Origin: Solicoccozyma terricola
Lineage: Eukaryota > Basidiomycota > Tremellomycetes > Filobasidiales > Piskurozymaceae
Assembly: GCA_001600875.1 (NCBI GenBank)
Contig: BCLD01000012.1
Coordinates: 437,766-491,940, forward strand
Direction: 5' to 3'
DNA length: 54,175 bases
Part shown: positions 24,231 to 36,100 of the stretch, in pieces
How positions within the stretch are numbered: the first letter of the stretch is position 1
Layout: each line of letters starts with the position of its first letter
The notes under the pieces: model-generated
What the model saw: the letters and a program-made list of their open reading frames with translations, nothing else
The model's database searches: none
What the model was told of the DNA's origin: nothing
Position numbers and translations under genes: made by a program

Positions 24231-27200
24231 CTAACTTTTCTGTGATAGACGGTGCATCTCCTCCAACACGTCCAGGATCGTACTGGCGCTCCAGGCTTGT
24301 GTGGGGCATGAATCGTAGCAGAATGAGCCGTCTGCACGGGAAAAGTCACATGCAGTTAGCTACCCCTCAGGGACAACAGTGCCATTCCAGACCACTCACT
24401 TGAGTTGGTCAGCTCCGGTAAGCCTCTCCATGCATCCTTCGAGACATGCTCTCGGTGCTTCAGCAAGATCCGCGCGATGTGGTGATAGGTGTACTCGGGG
24501 TTCTGAAGAGGTCGGGGTTAGCTTCTCCGCGATCGCAGTAACGACGAAAGGTCCTCACCTCCTTGCCTGCGCCTGCAATCCTGTCAAACATAAGGTAGGC
24601 CATAAGGAACCATCCAGTCGGGAAGACCCATTCCTGTCACCATCAGTAGGAAAATCAGCGCCATTAAAGCAAATCGAATGATGCAATTTTGACTCACCGG
24701 TCCTTGATGATACTGAATAAGTCCAAATGACGTCAGTACCTATACCAAGACCTTCACCAAAAGGACTCACGTTCCAACCCTTCGCGATGGCCTGGTCAGT
24801 CGAGTCATTGCTGTTATCGTAATCCCCCCTGTACGCGCTGTCGGCGGGGTCGAGAGTCTTCATTCCCAAGGGACCACGAAGGACCTTGTCCGCCAGTCGA
24901 AGAGCTGTCATCGCCCGCAAGGGAGTGAACAGCTCAGGTGCTACGATCATGGCGAGGGTAAAGTTGCATCGGAACTGAGTAACACGGCGTCAGTCCTGGA
25001 GAATTACTGACAGTAAACATCACTCACTTGGTAATCAGACCACTCCCTGTCCTTTGGCGTCCCATACACATCTTTGTAGATCCCGCGGCGATTTACCAAT
25101 TCAGACTTGACATCGAAGTTGACATCCTCCTTAGGATCTTCAGGAACCCAGTACGACTTTTCGAAGGATGCCTGAAGGAGATCCGCCCACTCCTTGTAGG
25201 TTACCTCGCGTTGTTGGCCGTCAACTGCGGTACGAGTCGCACTTGTTAAATTGTGAACACTTACGGAAACAAAGACCGGGCTTACCAGTGGCCTTGACAC
25301 CCTTGAAAGGGAAAGAACCCTTGCTTGACAGATCGTGTAACCAGTTCAACGTGCTCTTCAACAGACCGGTGATCTCAATCGGTGAACCATCGCGGGGAGT
25401 GGCGGGAAGTCCCTTGTTACCTGCACGATCCGACGATCCCATCTTATCCATCCATGTACCGCAGTTGTACCGGTTGCCACCGAAAATGAGCCCCGTCTTC
25501 CAGTCAACCCAAATTTTCTGGTTGAACCCTTCATCCTTCATGTCCATGTCAAGATTGGGGCCCGCGTTGTACTCGCGGAACTCGATGCCCTCCGCATGCC
25601 TCTGCACAATCTCCTGAATAAGCTCTGCGACGGTACTGGAGTATGCATATGCCTTGGGGTCGTCCCAGGCCACCCATGAATCGTCGGCGGGGAATCGTCG
25701 CTTGACTGAATCCTTGAGAATGGCGAGGCCGTTCGGGCACATTTTGGTGTAGTCTTGGATATTTTGAATCATCCACCCTGTAAAGTAAAGGTAAGCTTTG
25801 TTGTAACATTTGGTACGAGAACAGAGAAACTCACATGGAGAGTCCCTCGAGTTGTACCTGGGATTACGAGTCGAGTCAAGGAGGTTTGGTATAAGACCAT
25901 GCTTCAACGTGGAGCCAAACGCAAGGATGTGATCTCGAGCGGCTGGGTAATTGCCGGTAGTGAGAAAGAGTCCACGAAGCGAGATGAACTACGGGTGCCC
26001 GCAAGAAGTCAGCTACTCAGACTCAGCAGTAGCGTAGGCCGCACTCACTACATCACGTCCCCAGCATCGGGCCCATCCCGCGGAGAAGTGGGGAAGACCA
26101 GCTGCCAAAGAAGCCACTGGCTTTGCAGGGTTAATGGAGGCCGACTTGACCATGCCGTACATCTGCACAGAGCATAAGGCGAGGTCGTGCGTGAAAGAAT
26201 GTCCCGAAGAGATGAACTCGGAGCACTGTTCGATGACAGCTCGCCTGCCCGCCTTGTATGCCTCGTAGATTACCAGGGCAAAGTATTTTGGCCGCAAGAA
26301 AGGAGCAACATCCTGCTTGATCCGGTCGAACCGCTCACGCAACCATGCCGCGGGTGCCTTCAGATGAGGGAAGACGTCCAGCTGGCGCTCCAAGCGCTCC
26401 ACGATGTAGTCCATCGCCCAACATCCTGCGCGGAGGTGGCCGCAGAGGGCGTGACCGAGGTCATTCTGGCGTATGATTGCACGCAGCGGTGCCATCCAGC
26501 CTTCCAAGCCACAATAGACGAGCTGGCCGTAACCTGGGATGTTGTAGGCTCCGTCACCACCCGTCGCGTCCTGTTCTTCTGTGTCGGCACGGTGCAACAG
26601 GGCATTCAAATCAACCAAGTCCAGTGACGAGAACGCCTTATCGGCTCCAGCAGTGTAAAAGGCGTCCTTGACGGTGTCCACTCCCTCGAGTTGCGTACGG
26701 AAGACCATGATAGACCCTGGTTCGAAGTCCTGAGGCACTACAACCTCGGTGTACATGCCATTCTCGTCGGTACCGCTCTGAAGCGGCGCGGGGGGGAGTT
26801 CGATGAGAGTCGACGGGATACCTCGATGAGTGGTCTCGCCTTCCTTGTACTCGCTGAGACGAGTTTTAATACTTGCCCCGAAAACGTACTTTACGTGTTG
26901 ACGGCTGAGTTTGAAAGGGTTGACTGTGACGTGAAGGGGTGAGCTGCTGAGAACCGTTGCAATGAATTTACAATGCTACTCACTGTAGCCGCGCCCGGTG
27001 GCGCCCTTGTGAAAGGCCGTATGAGCGACCAGCAGGAATCCCTGTCCGGTACTTGGTTGCACACGGTGCAGAACAATATACTGCGGGTTGCGAGGCATAC
27101 GAATCAGCTTCCCAGAAAAACGCCCGTCTGAAACTTTTAACTCACGTCTCCTTCCTGATGCACATGTCCCTCAACGAAACCTCCCAACATCATCTCCTGG

Positions 27201-30026
27201 TGGAGATGGTTCAACACACGTTTCGCCTTGCCAATCCCCGTGTTACCTTCCTTGCCTTCAACGACCTCATACGCCCTAGTGTCGGTGACGAGGTTGAGCA
27301 GCTTAGGGTAAAGGTCATCAAACCCCTTGACGGATCCGGCTGCCGCACTGGTGAAGAGGACGAGAGCGCCTGTCGATAAGGCATCCTCGGCAGTACGCTT
27401 ATGGAGCGGGGTCTCGTTGTCGTGTGTGACGTCGTAAAAGATGGTGTGTGGGGATGAACCTTGGTGAGGGGTGACCTTGGCTCTGCGGGTTGCGCCGCGA
27501 CCGGTGGGCGATATGAGGTCCTCGTGAGTGGACAAGCAGTCAGCGTCCATCGAGCCGATGGCCTTTCCAACGCCGAACCGGTAGAGTAGACGCGAGAACT
27601 CCTTTGGGTCATCGCCGTTGTACGCCTCCCGGACGAGACTGTTGATACCAATTCGCGAGACGAAAGTCAGGTCCATCTCCTCACTTCCTGTGAACAGCTC
27701 TGCAATGACGTAGAGATTCGGATTAATCTCCCTAGCAGCGTCTATGATCTTCACGCCGACATGTAGTGGCGTAGAATGACAGTTGTCCAGACGGAAGCCA
27801 TCAAAGATACCAGCAAGGAGCTGTGCGTATCCGATCATGTGCTGCCAGAGGAAAGGATTGTCCTCGGGACCCTTTCCATACCGCAGCTTGACACAGTCGT
27901 TCCAGACGATGACTTGTCGACGGAGATACGCTTTAGAGGGGTATTCAGCGAAATTGCTGAGCGGATCAGCGGCCCACATCCAGCCGTTGCAGGCCAAAGA
28001 TAATGCGTTCTCGGGGTGCTTTGCCGTGGTCGCGTTTTTAGGTAGCCGCATGAAGTAAGTTTCGATGAGGGGTGATCTAGGGAAAGGTTCAAAAAAATGC
28101 GTTCAGTTTTTCGCAAGTCCAGCCCAGTCTAGGTTCTCACTCACTTCTCTGAAATCTCGCCCATCCTAGGACCATGAGCATCCAGCCTTGTGTACCTCAA
28201 CCTCCCCTCGATGCCTTCTTTCGCGGCCTTGAGATCATCTTCGCATTCCCGATACAGGTCCACGTTGATCACATCACAGACGCGGGCCCAGACCCCAGAG
28301 AGATCCGTTTCATTCGGATGAGCAGCTTGTACTAATCCAGCCGCAACGGATGGATCCACCTTGGAGACCAATCTCCCTCCTAGCGACTTGTATCCGTAGA
28401 TGATACCGCTCTCAATGGCGATGTGGGCGAGTTGTTCAACAGAAGATCCAGCCACGTCTTGACCATCCCATTTCTTTGGTGATGTTACGGCAGCGACCCC
28501 TTCCTTTTCACGTCGAACATCAAGCACGTAGTATTGCCACAATGCGAGATCGGAGATTGCAGATGACACGGCACGCATGATAGCAATCAAGTCAGAGTCG
28601 GAGTTGATGAGTGTAGGCAAGCCTAGGGATGAAAGACGACCGGAAAGTTTGATCATAGCGTCGTCTAGCTCGAGAGCGGGAGCGAGATGCGGAGAGTTGG
28701 CCGGTGAATATCCTGTGTAATTTTCACGAGGTGCAGATCAGTATCCTCGCCCATACGCCACCACATGGCGAATGCGAAACACTCACCAGCCTCGGGATGC
28801 TCTTCCAACCAAGGAGAATTATTGGCCGTGTGATTCAACACGACATCCGTCAAACTCCCCAAGCCGTATTTCTCCTTTGCCAACACCATCGTCTTCTTTG
28901 CTTCCTCAACGCCATCTTCACTCGCACCACTCAACAATTCGGGGTCGAATTTGAACTGATCATAAATCGAATATGGAGATCCTGATTCTCCTCTTTCCTG
29001 TAATGGTGTGTAATGTATCATATTGTAACCGCGTCTTGAAGCTTCTGCTAGATGTTTTTCCCATCCTTTCATTGGACCTTGCCATTTCGCGATGATTGAC
29101 AGTACCGAAAGAGCATCTAGTGGGATTGGAGTTGGTTTACTCGGTTGTTCAGAGAGGATCGTACCAGCTTCCAAATCCTCCAACACATCCACATCTAAAA
29201 CATCCGATCCTCCTGTGATGGAAGGGAAGAAAGGTTTCCGAATTGGGAGGTGAATGATAGGATCGACATTGAAATATCCATCTCTCGATTTCGAACGTTT
29301 CTTTGGATCATCAACATCGTCATATTCCACGTAATAGCAGAATGCACCAGATGCTGAGATTGGTAAATCGACTTTAATCGGTCTGTGATCGAAGGGGAGA
29401 GGAAAAGAAGTATCAGGAGTTTGTTCCAACTTTATAACCCTATATTCTTTCTCCTTTTCGACTCACTTGCTAACATCCCGACCCAGCTCTCTCCGCCTCC
29501 AAACTCCTCGCTCGAACGCTCCACCATCCAAGGGGAAATCAGAAACGAGAGTACCGTTTCGTGTAGCTACCGTACCAGCTTTGAGGGCGATTCGAAGGAT
29601 GTAAGGCGGGGATGGAGATGGAAGGCGGATATACTTTGAAAGATGAAGATCAAGAGCGAGTGAGACAGAGAGAGAGCGAGCGAGAGAGAGAGAAAGAGAG
29701 AGAAAGGCGGAATTCAGCTTCAACAAATCATCCATCTACGAAACAAAAAAGTTTTAACTCACCCTCCTCTCCCAACTCGGACCTCCATCATCCTCCAACT
29801 CGATCTCCCACACTTGGACTTCCTCAGGACCCACATCCTCAGAGGAGAAGAACTCGATCGCATCGTCTGCGGGAGTTGCGGGTGTTTTGAGCCTAGGGGT
29901 TATGGTGGTCTTGGGAGACGGCTGGTTGTGTCCTGGGAGGAGGATGGAGGTAGGTTTGGTGATGGAGTCTGTGCTTGGGAGGATAGCGGAGGTAGCTTTG
30001 GTAGCCAAGGATAAAAGAGTGTCCAT
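24231..30026 (-). CDS. GDB1: Glycogen debranching enzyme (4-alpha-glucanotransferase / amylo-1,6-glucosidase)
   Basis: Cytosolic bifunctional enzyme removing branch points in glycogen breakdown. ATG 30026 ([18 protein letters not shown]) opens a chain of about 1,500 residues, the family's normal size. Glucanotransferase domain: [39 protein letters not shown] (VVLNHTA), [17 protein letters not shown] (nucleophile Asp region) and [10 protein letters not shown]. Glucosidase domain: [50 protein letters not shown] and NEWVWPTGW-like sequence near 24.6 kb. The final exon joins ELTNSN to [20 protein letters not shown], with stop at 24231-24233. About twelve introns; one near 29640-29720 is strongly GA/CT-repetitive. 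No frameshift seen. Divergent from the methyltransferase at 30453. Confidence 0.96.
29650..29707. repeat. GA-rich simple repeat in first GDB1 intron
   Basis: Interrupted GAGA/GCGA tract on the plus strand, so CT-rich in the GDB1 transcript, where it adds to the polypyrimidine side of the intron before exon [10 protein letters not shown]. Confidence 0.7.
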
Positions 30027-30452
30027 ATTGGAATGCCGTGAGAGGGTGAATAGAAGGGGTGGAAACCGAAAAAAAAAAAGATAGAAAAAGGGAGGAGAAT
30101 GTCACGGCTCAATAACCGATTGGACGTATATCGCCTTTGTTCGAAAGAACGGATGGTGAGCACCGACGGGTAACGAAAGACGAAGAGAGCGCAAAGTATT
30201 CGGATGAATACGAGAGAGGATACTCGACTGACGATAGGAATGAGACCAGGGATGACGCTCAAGATACGTGGATCTACGTTTTCATCGATAGGTGGGCATA
30301 TTCCCACACCACAAGAAAAACGTGGCGTCGCTGATGACGAAGTGGCGTTTTACGGACATCAGACAAACCATCTCCGTAAACGGACATGAATCACCACGTG
30401 ACTCAAGAAAGTCCAAAGAGGTTGCTAACCAGTCAACTCATATTCCTATCCA
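30027..30452. promoter_or_regulatory. Divergent GDB1 / methyltransferase promoter region
   Basis: 426 bases between two divergent starts. Contains an A-tract at about 30068-30078 and a perfect CACGTG box followed by AC at 30395-30400, 53 bases upstream of the methyltransferase ATG. No other site is called. Confidence 0.45.
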
Positions 30453-31655
30453 ATGGCACAACTTGCAGCGAGCAGCTCGATGAACCTCCCAGACAGCAAC
30501 CAAGGCTATGGGACCAAGGAGTACTGGTAGGTCCCCATGTCTCATCGTACACACACACACGCGTACACATCCTGCTTCTCACTCACTCCGTCACCCTCAC
30601 CTCGTCTCTCTCCAGGGAGAAGCGATATGAAACGTATGTCTATCAACCTTGCTCAAACACCTCCTCCATCTTATACACTCACACCCACCTCTTATCATCC
30701 CACAGAGAAGGCCAAACCCACTCATTCGACTGGTTCTTGCAGCCGACTTACCTCCTTCAATATTTAGAACCGTTACTCGCACAGGGACAAGGCAAAGATT
30801 CGAGGATATTGACGTTAGGATGCGGTAATTCGCTGTTAGGAGAAGTGGTAGGTTTGTTTGGGTTTCAGGTTTTTGGCTGGTAACATGGGTGTATAAGGCT
30901 TATACGGGATCTGCAATAGCTGTACGACGCAGGGTATCATAATATCGTGAACATAGATGTACGTGAAACCCTCGCGGACCTCACCTTCTATACAAATCCA
31001 ATGCCTGCTCACACACACAAACACAAACACAGTACTCCTCAACCCTAATCTCCCAAATGCAAACCCGATACTCCTCCTCACACCCCCAAATGCAATGGCT
31101 CGAAATGGATATCCGACAACTTACTTTCCCGGATGAGAGTTTCGATGTTGTCATTGATAAAGGGACGATGGATGCTATGTTGACTACAAAAGGGGATGTT
31201 TGGGTGAGCCGAGTTTCTTCTTCTCTGACGTGGGGAGTTCCATTGTGGATTTGGTCAGCTTATGATTGGATATTGAGTAGAATCCACAGCAAATAGATGT
31301 AGACAATTGTAGAAAGGAAGTCGAGGAAGGGATACGGTGAGTCAACAAACTGGTACCAATGACAAGTACTAGACTGATGATGGATTTTTCCTCATACAAC
31401 TAGCGTATTGGCTAAACGACCTGGTTCTCGATTCCTGTAGTACGTTGTCGCTCCAACCAAATCCACATCATCAACACCTACTGACCAACCTTCACCTGCA
31501 ACCCCCACTCCAGCTTCACATTCGGTCAACCGCATTTCCGGAAACGATACATGGAGAATCAACATCCCAGTTTCTCCCTGACATACAAAGATATTGGACC
31601 GCCTGAAGGTTTCAGTTACTTCATGTATGACTTGAAGTTTGAAGTGAATGATTGA
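30453..31655 (+). CDS. EEF1AKMT4: EEF1AKMT4-like lysine methyltransferase
   Basis: Start MAQLAASSSMNLPDSNQGYG. Exons are small: TKEYW joins to EKRYET and then EGQTHSFDWFLQPTYLLQYL. SAM motif I is ILTLGCGNSLLGEVLYDAGY, followed by NIVNIDYSSTLISQMQ, WLEMDIRQLTFPDESFDVVI (motif IV), DKGTMDAMLTTKGDVW, EGIRVLAKRPGSRFLYFTFG and PHFRKRYMENQHPSFSLTY. The order and motifs match the EEF1AKMT4/METTL13 N-terminal subgroup of seven-beta-strand methyltransferases; the human member methylates a lysine of elongation factor eEF1A. Substrate in this fungus is inference. Seven introns traced; stop TGA 31653-31655, about 240 residues. Complete. Confidence 0.88.
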
Positions 31656-32088
31656 TCATGATCTATATGGGTGTCAGATGGAGTTGACTCGGGTTGATTC
31701 CGTCAAAGGAGAGACAAGGGATGAGGGATGAGCACGATCTCGGGTGTTCTTCATCAATCTCTGGGAACTGGGGCTGCAAGGATCCGTACGAAATTCTAGG
31801 AATGTTAAAAACAACCAAAGAAGATTAGATGTATCTTTACAGGCATTGTTGATGACAGGGCTATCACTCGTTGCGGATTCATGGCTGTGTAAATCCCAGT
31901 GGGTTGATCTGAAAGCGCTCACAAGTTGCGAAGTCGTTGGGAGGAAATACTAGCACCTCATCTCACGTTCGGGGGAGATACTCGAGAAGATTATCACTTC
32001 CTCACAGTTCATGATATCCCACAATTTTCCCTTAAATTGGATGACGGACATCATGAAAGTATTCTAGCAATAGCGAGCAGGTACATGA
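31656..32088. other. Convergent 3' intergenic region
   Basis: Between the stops of the EEF1AKMT4-like gene (+) and the orphan gene (-). Opposing 70-80 codon frames overlap here without motif support. Nothing else recognised. Confidence 0.6.
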
Positions 32089-32840
32089 TTACATGATGTG
32101 ACACCCAGCAACTGGCGGACTTGCACCTTTTTTACCGGTCTCCAATGGCACTGAACTGACCAGTCGGCTGTGGATGGGTACTAGGACACCCTGCGAAGGG
32201 ATTGGCCGACTATCAGTGTTGGTCTCACTTGAAGGAAAAATCATTTTCACACGCACATCTGGAAACATGGTCTGTTTGAGATCATCGATAAATTCAGTTC
32301 CAAGTTGGATTTTATCGTTTCGGAAACTCACTCCAGCTGGAAAGTAGGCGCCATAGATCAACACAGTGTCGCAAGGTATCGCCGCGCCTCTGGGACACCT
32401 CTTACGTGTCAGTCGGCAGGACACCCCTCACTGATTCTCCTCCACTCACAATGGGAACATCGTCCCAGCGGGGACGATGACACCTTCACAAGTCTTGTCA
32501 TTGATGTTGTCGATATTCGTTCGATTTCCCTGAAGGTGAATGAATGAGATGTGAGGTCAACGCACGTCCTAACCATGGTGACACGTTCGCCACCCACCCA
32601 TTCAGGCGCTGGCCACCAGGGTTCTGTTTTTGTCGATCCATACGCCTCACTACTGCTGATGATCTTGACTTTGTTCTTGAAAGGCTGTGCTTCTCGTTTG
32701 GACGAAGAGCTAACGGCCGCGGAGGACATGGCAGGTAAACGTTTCGCACTGCTACTTATGTGGACAGCTATGCCAACAGGTGCTAGTTCCGGCTGCAAGT
32801 TAAGAACTTTTATAAGCGAACCACTATATCTGTCGCCCAT
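32089..32840 (-). CDS. Orphan hypothetical protein
   Basis: No family recognised. A model from ATG 32840 (MGDRYSGSLIKVLNLQPE) reads through two well-formed introns: GGERVTM joins to GNRTNIDNINDKTCEGVIVP, and AGTMFPL joins to CPRGAAIPCDTVLIYGAYF. It ends PPVAGCHIM with stop at 32089-32091, about 200 residues. A 60-base stretch (32272-32331) has a GTGAGT...CAG frame of exact multiple-of-three length and no stop, so it could be retained or removed. An upstream in-frame ATG at 32912 adds 24 residues. No signal peptide or membrane segment. Splice joins keeping frame twice support a real gene; function unknown. Confidence 0.55.
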
Positions 32841-33230
32841 GAGTCGGCACAGCAAAGGGGGCAGGCATTGACAAAGGAGAGCGTTTGACTGAAACGCTAA
32901 GCTCTGTTTCACGCCCTCGTGAGATAAGTATCAACGAGAACCATCGGCATCGTAAGAGGCTGCATGTCATCAATATATTCGCCTGGAATGCCGGGTCCCA
33001 TGGTGGACGAACCGGATGCCTTGTGATAAAGGCCAACAAACGGGCCTTATAGGAAATACGGGGTGAGCTATGCAAGCAACAGAAATGCGGAAAAAAAGTC
33101 CTTGGTATCCTGACCGTTGAGGAAGAATGCGCGGTAACATCTATTGAGTGTTTTCGTAATCCTTGTTTGTTTTGCGTCGAGGACCGGTGTTCTTTTGCAC
33201 CATCCAAGTGATATATAGGGAAGGATGTGA
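32841..33230. other. Intergenic region upstream of orphan gene
   Basis: 390 bases downstream of the aspartic protease stop and upstream of the orphan gene, both on the minus strand. It should hold the protease 3' UTR and the orphan promoter. No repeat or RNA gene seen. Confidence 0.5.
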
Positions 33231-34984
33231 TTACCACGACCCGGTAATGAAGAGAGCGATGATGCTGATGATGGCGGCTCCATTGCTCGCCAATTGCCAC
33301 TGTCGACCTGCGCCAGAAGATGTAGAGGTCGCTGCAGCGGCGCCCGCAGTGACGGTGCCGGTGACAGTTGTACCGTCCGGCGACGTGGAGGAAGCGACGC
33401 CAATCGTTTGCATCGATGACAATGTACCCGATTGAGTGGGGGTCGTCGATGCTGAAGCACCCGACTTCGATGTTGCGGAAGACACGGACGCGGAAGAAGA
33501 CCCGGCCACGTCGGTGGTGGCAATCACATTCGGCAGTGCTGAACCATTTGGAATGCCAGTGCTAGCAGCAGCTGCTGAAGCCACCACTGCTCCGGGAAGA
33601 GCCGCAAAGCCCACCGCTGCGGGGGAGGACCTAAACACCGTATACGTGTTCTTGAGCAGCGTGTCACCGACAACCCATTGCACAGGCGAGGATGAGGACA
33701 AAGCCTGAATGTAGACTCCACCGGTGCACATGGTTTGGTCGGAGGAATATCGCCCGATGTTAAAGTCGGCGTTAGTTATAGTGACGGTGAAAGTACCGAA
33801 GGTGACCTGGAAGTTGATATCGGTTGAACAGGGATATTCGTAGTAGTTGGGATAACTGCTTCCCATGAGCTGAGAACCAGGGATTGCTGCATATATGGCA
33901 GCGACGACGGCTTGGGGTCCGCCAATGAGGGTGGTTCCGGTGTCGATAGCGGCGGCGTTTGAGGAACCGAGCGAGATGGTTGTGCCTTGCATTGACATAG
34001 CTGTCGGGGTAAGGAAACAGCATGTCGTCAGTAAGAGCGTTGTTTTTGATTTCGAACAATTCTATCCCACTCACACGCAATTGGGATATTCCAGTACTTT
34101 GGTTGACTAACCGAGACATACGAGATTGATCCACTATACAGAGTCGAGTCCGTACCGCCCAATGTCAATACCCCACCCTGGGCCTCTGTCGAAGCCGCAG
34201 ACGGAACATCTCGGAACCTCTGTAGGTAAACTCCAAATAACGGCTGACTCCATCCAGACGAGCTAGCCAGTGACTGCCACCATGGCATCGCGTTGGACAC
34301 GGATAGCGGTTGAAATCCGAATCCCATGATTCCTGACATTGGCGATGAGATGAGAGCGGCGGACATCTCATCGACTAAAGCGATGGTTTGAGCTACGACA
34401 GAATATCCACCGAGAGCAACGGTATCAGTTGCGAGAGTCCCTGAAGCTGAACCAGACCCGTATGCGATACTGAACGTCGTTGAACTGTTCTTCAACGACG
34501 AAGATGAGCCAGTTTGAAAGACGGTAAGTGACGAACAAGCTTTTGAGGAACTTGAGCACGAGGTGTCCGCCACCCAGAGATCAGACGATCCAGTATCGAT
34601 TGCGAGGTCGAATTGCTGAGATGGTGTTCCGATAGATACGCTAGCAGAGTACGAAGCGTCGCTGTTGTGATCCGCTAGGGTGACGCCTCGACGACTGTAC
34701 CTCCCATGGACATCCCTCTTTGCTCCATATTTCCCACCGACGTGATCGACTTCCGCAGCTAGATCCAATCCACCCCTAGACCTCTCCTCGATATTTCGCT
34801 TGACACCACCACCGTATTTGGTATCTAGCTTGGCCTTTTCACGTAGCAGCCATGCACCATCACCATCTCGCCGTGCCAGGTGGTGCACTTTGTTATGTGA
34901 AAGTTGGATGGTGTTGGCAGAGGACGATGGGAGGGATAGGAGGGAGAGAACGAGAGAGAGGATGATGGGGCTTGAGGGAATCAT
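33231..34984 (-). CDS. Pepsin-like aspartic protease, secreted, probably GPI-anchored
   Basis: Family A1 endopeptidase. ATG 34984 opens a signal peptide (PIILSLVLSLLSLPSSSAN), then a basic propeptide with possible dibasic processing sites (KRNIEERSR, AKRDVHGRYSRRG). Catalytic motifs: DLAIDTGSSDLWVA and, across the single intron (about 33998-34073; IPIA joins to MSMQGTT), AAAIDTGTTLIGGP. The flap region is TTFSIAYGSGSASGTLATD. Two Cys close the N-lobe loop (TSCSSSSKACSS), and C-lobe Cys flank YEYPCST...QTMCTGG. After VGDTLLKNTYTVF come about 120 Ser/Thr/Ala-rich residues and a terminal hydrophobic segment (AAIISIIALFITGSW), the pattern of a GPI-anchored yapsin-like surface protease. All catalytic residues present. 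Confidence 0.93.
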
Positions 34985-36100
34985 TGCGATGGAGTGGGTC
35001 TGAGTCGTTGGGCTTGGTAATGTTGAGAGGTAAGGGCGAGTAGACTACAGGGAGTTCGATGAAAGGGATCGGGTCAGAACCATAAACGAGCGTGTTCAGG
35101 CGGTCTTGTGGAGAGATAGGGATATGTGGAAGATGGCAGGGAAGCACGAAGAGATGGATGAGGATGCAAGTGACTGTGGATGTCTACGATGTAGTAGAGG
35201 GTGGGGGATGGGGGATTGGGGATTGGGGATGGGATGGTGTAGAATATGTTTGCAATGGGCAAAGGACTCACACACGCCTTTGTTTTCGATATGAGTTTCT
35301 GCGGCGCACGGTTCTGCTCGCGAACAGAGTTTCAAACGTTGTTCGACCGGCGAACTGCTGGTGGCAGAGACGAAGAGGATCAAAAGACCAAGGACGACGA
35401 GATGAGATGACGATGAAGGGGAAGGGGAACCTGTCCCGTTGCGGTTGACCTTTCTTTGAACGATGGGGACGAGAATGACGAGGATGAAGTCGGGGATAAA
35501 TGGCGCTTTGACCTGCCAAGACGACGTATATGAATCGATGTAGCAGTCCGGTTCTGAACGAGGAGGACGGTTCTTATACTTTCTGAACACAGCCCCCCAC
35601 ACCACACATCCCCCATCATTCCAAGACATTCGAGTGACACTGCGGCGCGTACACAACTTGTTCTGTTCCGCTGTGTGTTCTGTCACCTGGGGACTGTGGA
35701 GCAGAACTGGACGCGTTACTGGAACTGCAAAGGGGTGCAGACAAGTCCCCTTCCATGATATACCATGATACAACCGACGGCGTGGGTGTGGGTATGGTTG
35801 CGGGGCCAATCAACCTCGCGCAGATCAATTGCATAAGCACCGTGAAGCAGAGCAATTCCCATTTTTTTTTCCAGGGTCTTCCCTTGCCGGATGCGGATCG
35901 GTAACCCGCTGTACTCCCCGACATCCAGAACACTGATTAACAAATTCAACGATGCCTGCGAGTTATTGACGACTACGCTCGTCTGTCCAGGCTACGTAGG
36001 TCCTGCACCCATCAATCGCACGGAAAGCGCCGCGGCGGCACCGTGTTAGTGTTATTCATCCATCCATCCATTACCGAGGTACCGCCCTCGTGAATCCGTA
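34985..36100. other. Intergenic region, 1.1 kb
   Basis: Upstream of the aspartic protease and downstream of the PSO2 stop. The minus strand has an open frame at 35096-35809 containing one hydrophobic stretch (HLVVLGLLILFVSATSSS) and a plausible splice acceptor at about 35508, but no family motif. A short CATC repeat lies at about 36057-36070. A small unrecognised gene is possible but not supported. Confidence 0.45.

Noticed and set aside
32089..32840. Arrestin-like fold for the orphan gene, from VPAGTMFP and repeated strands
   Set aside because: Only a short resemblance to an arrestin loop; the remaining conserved positions are not visible.
35096..35809. 237-codon minus-strand open frame upstream of the aspartic protease
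   Set aside because: Only one hydrophobic stretch and no motif; composition is low-complexity at both ends and splice signals are not decisive.
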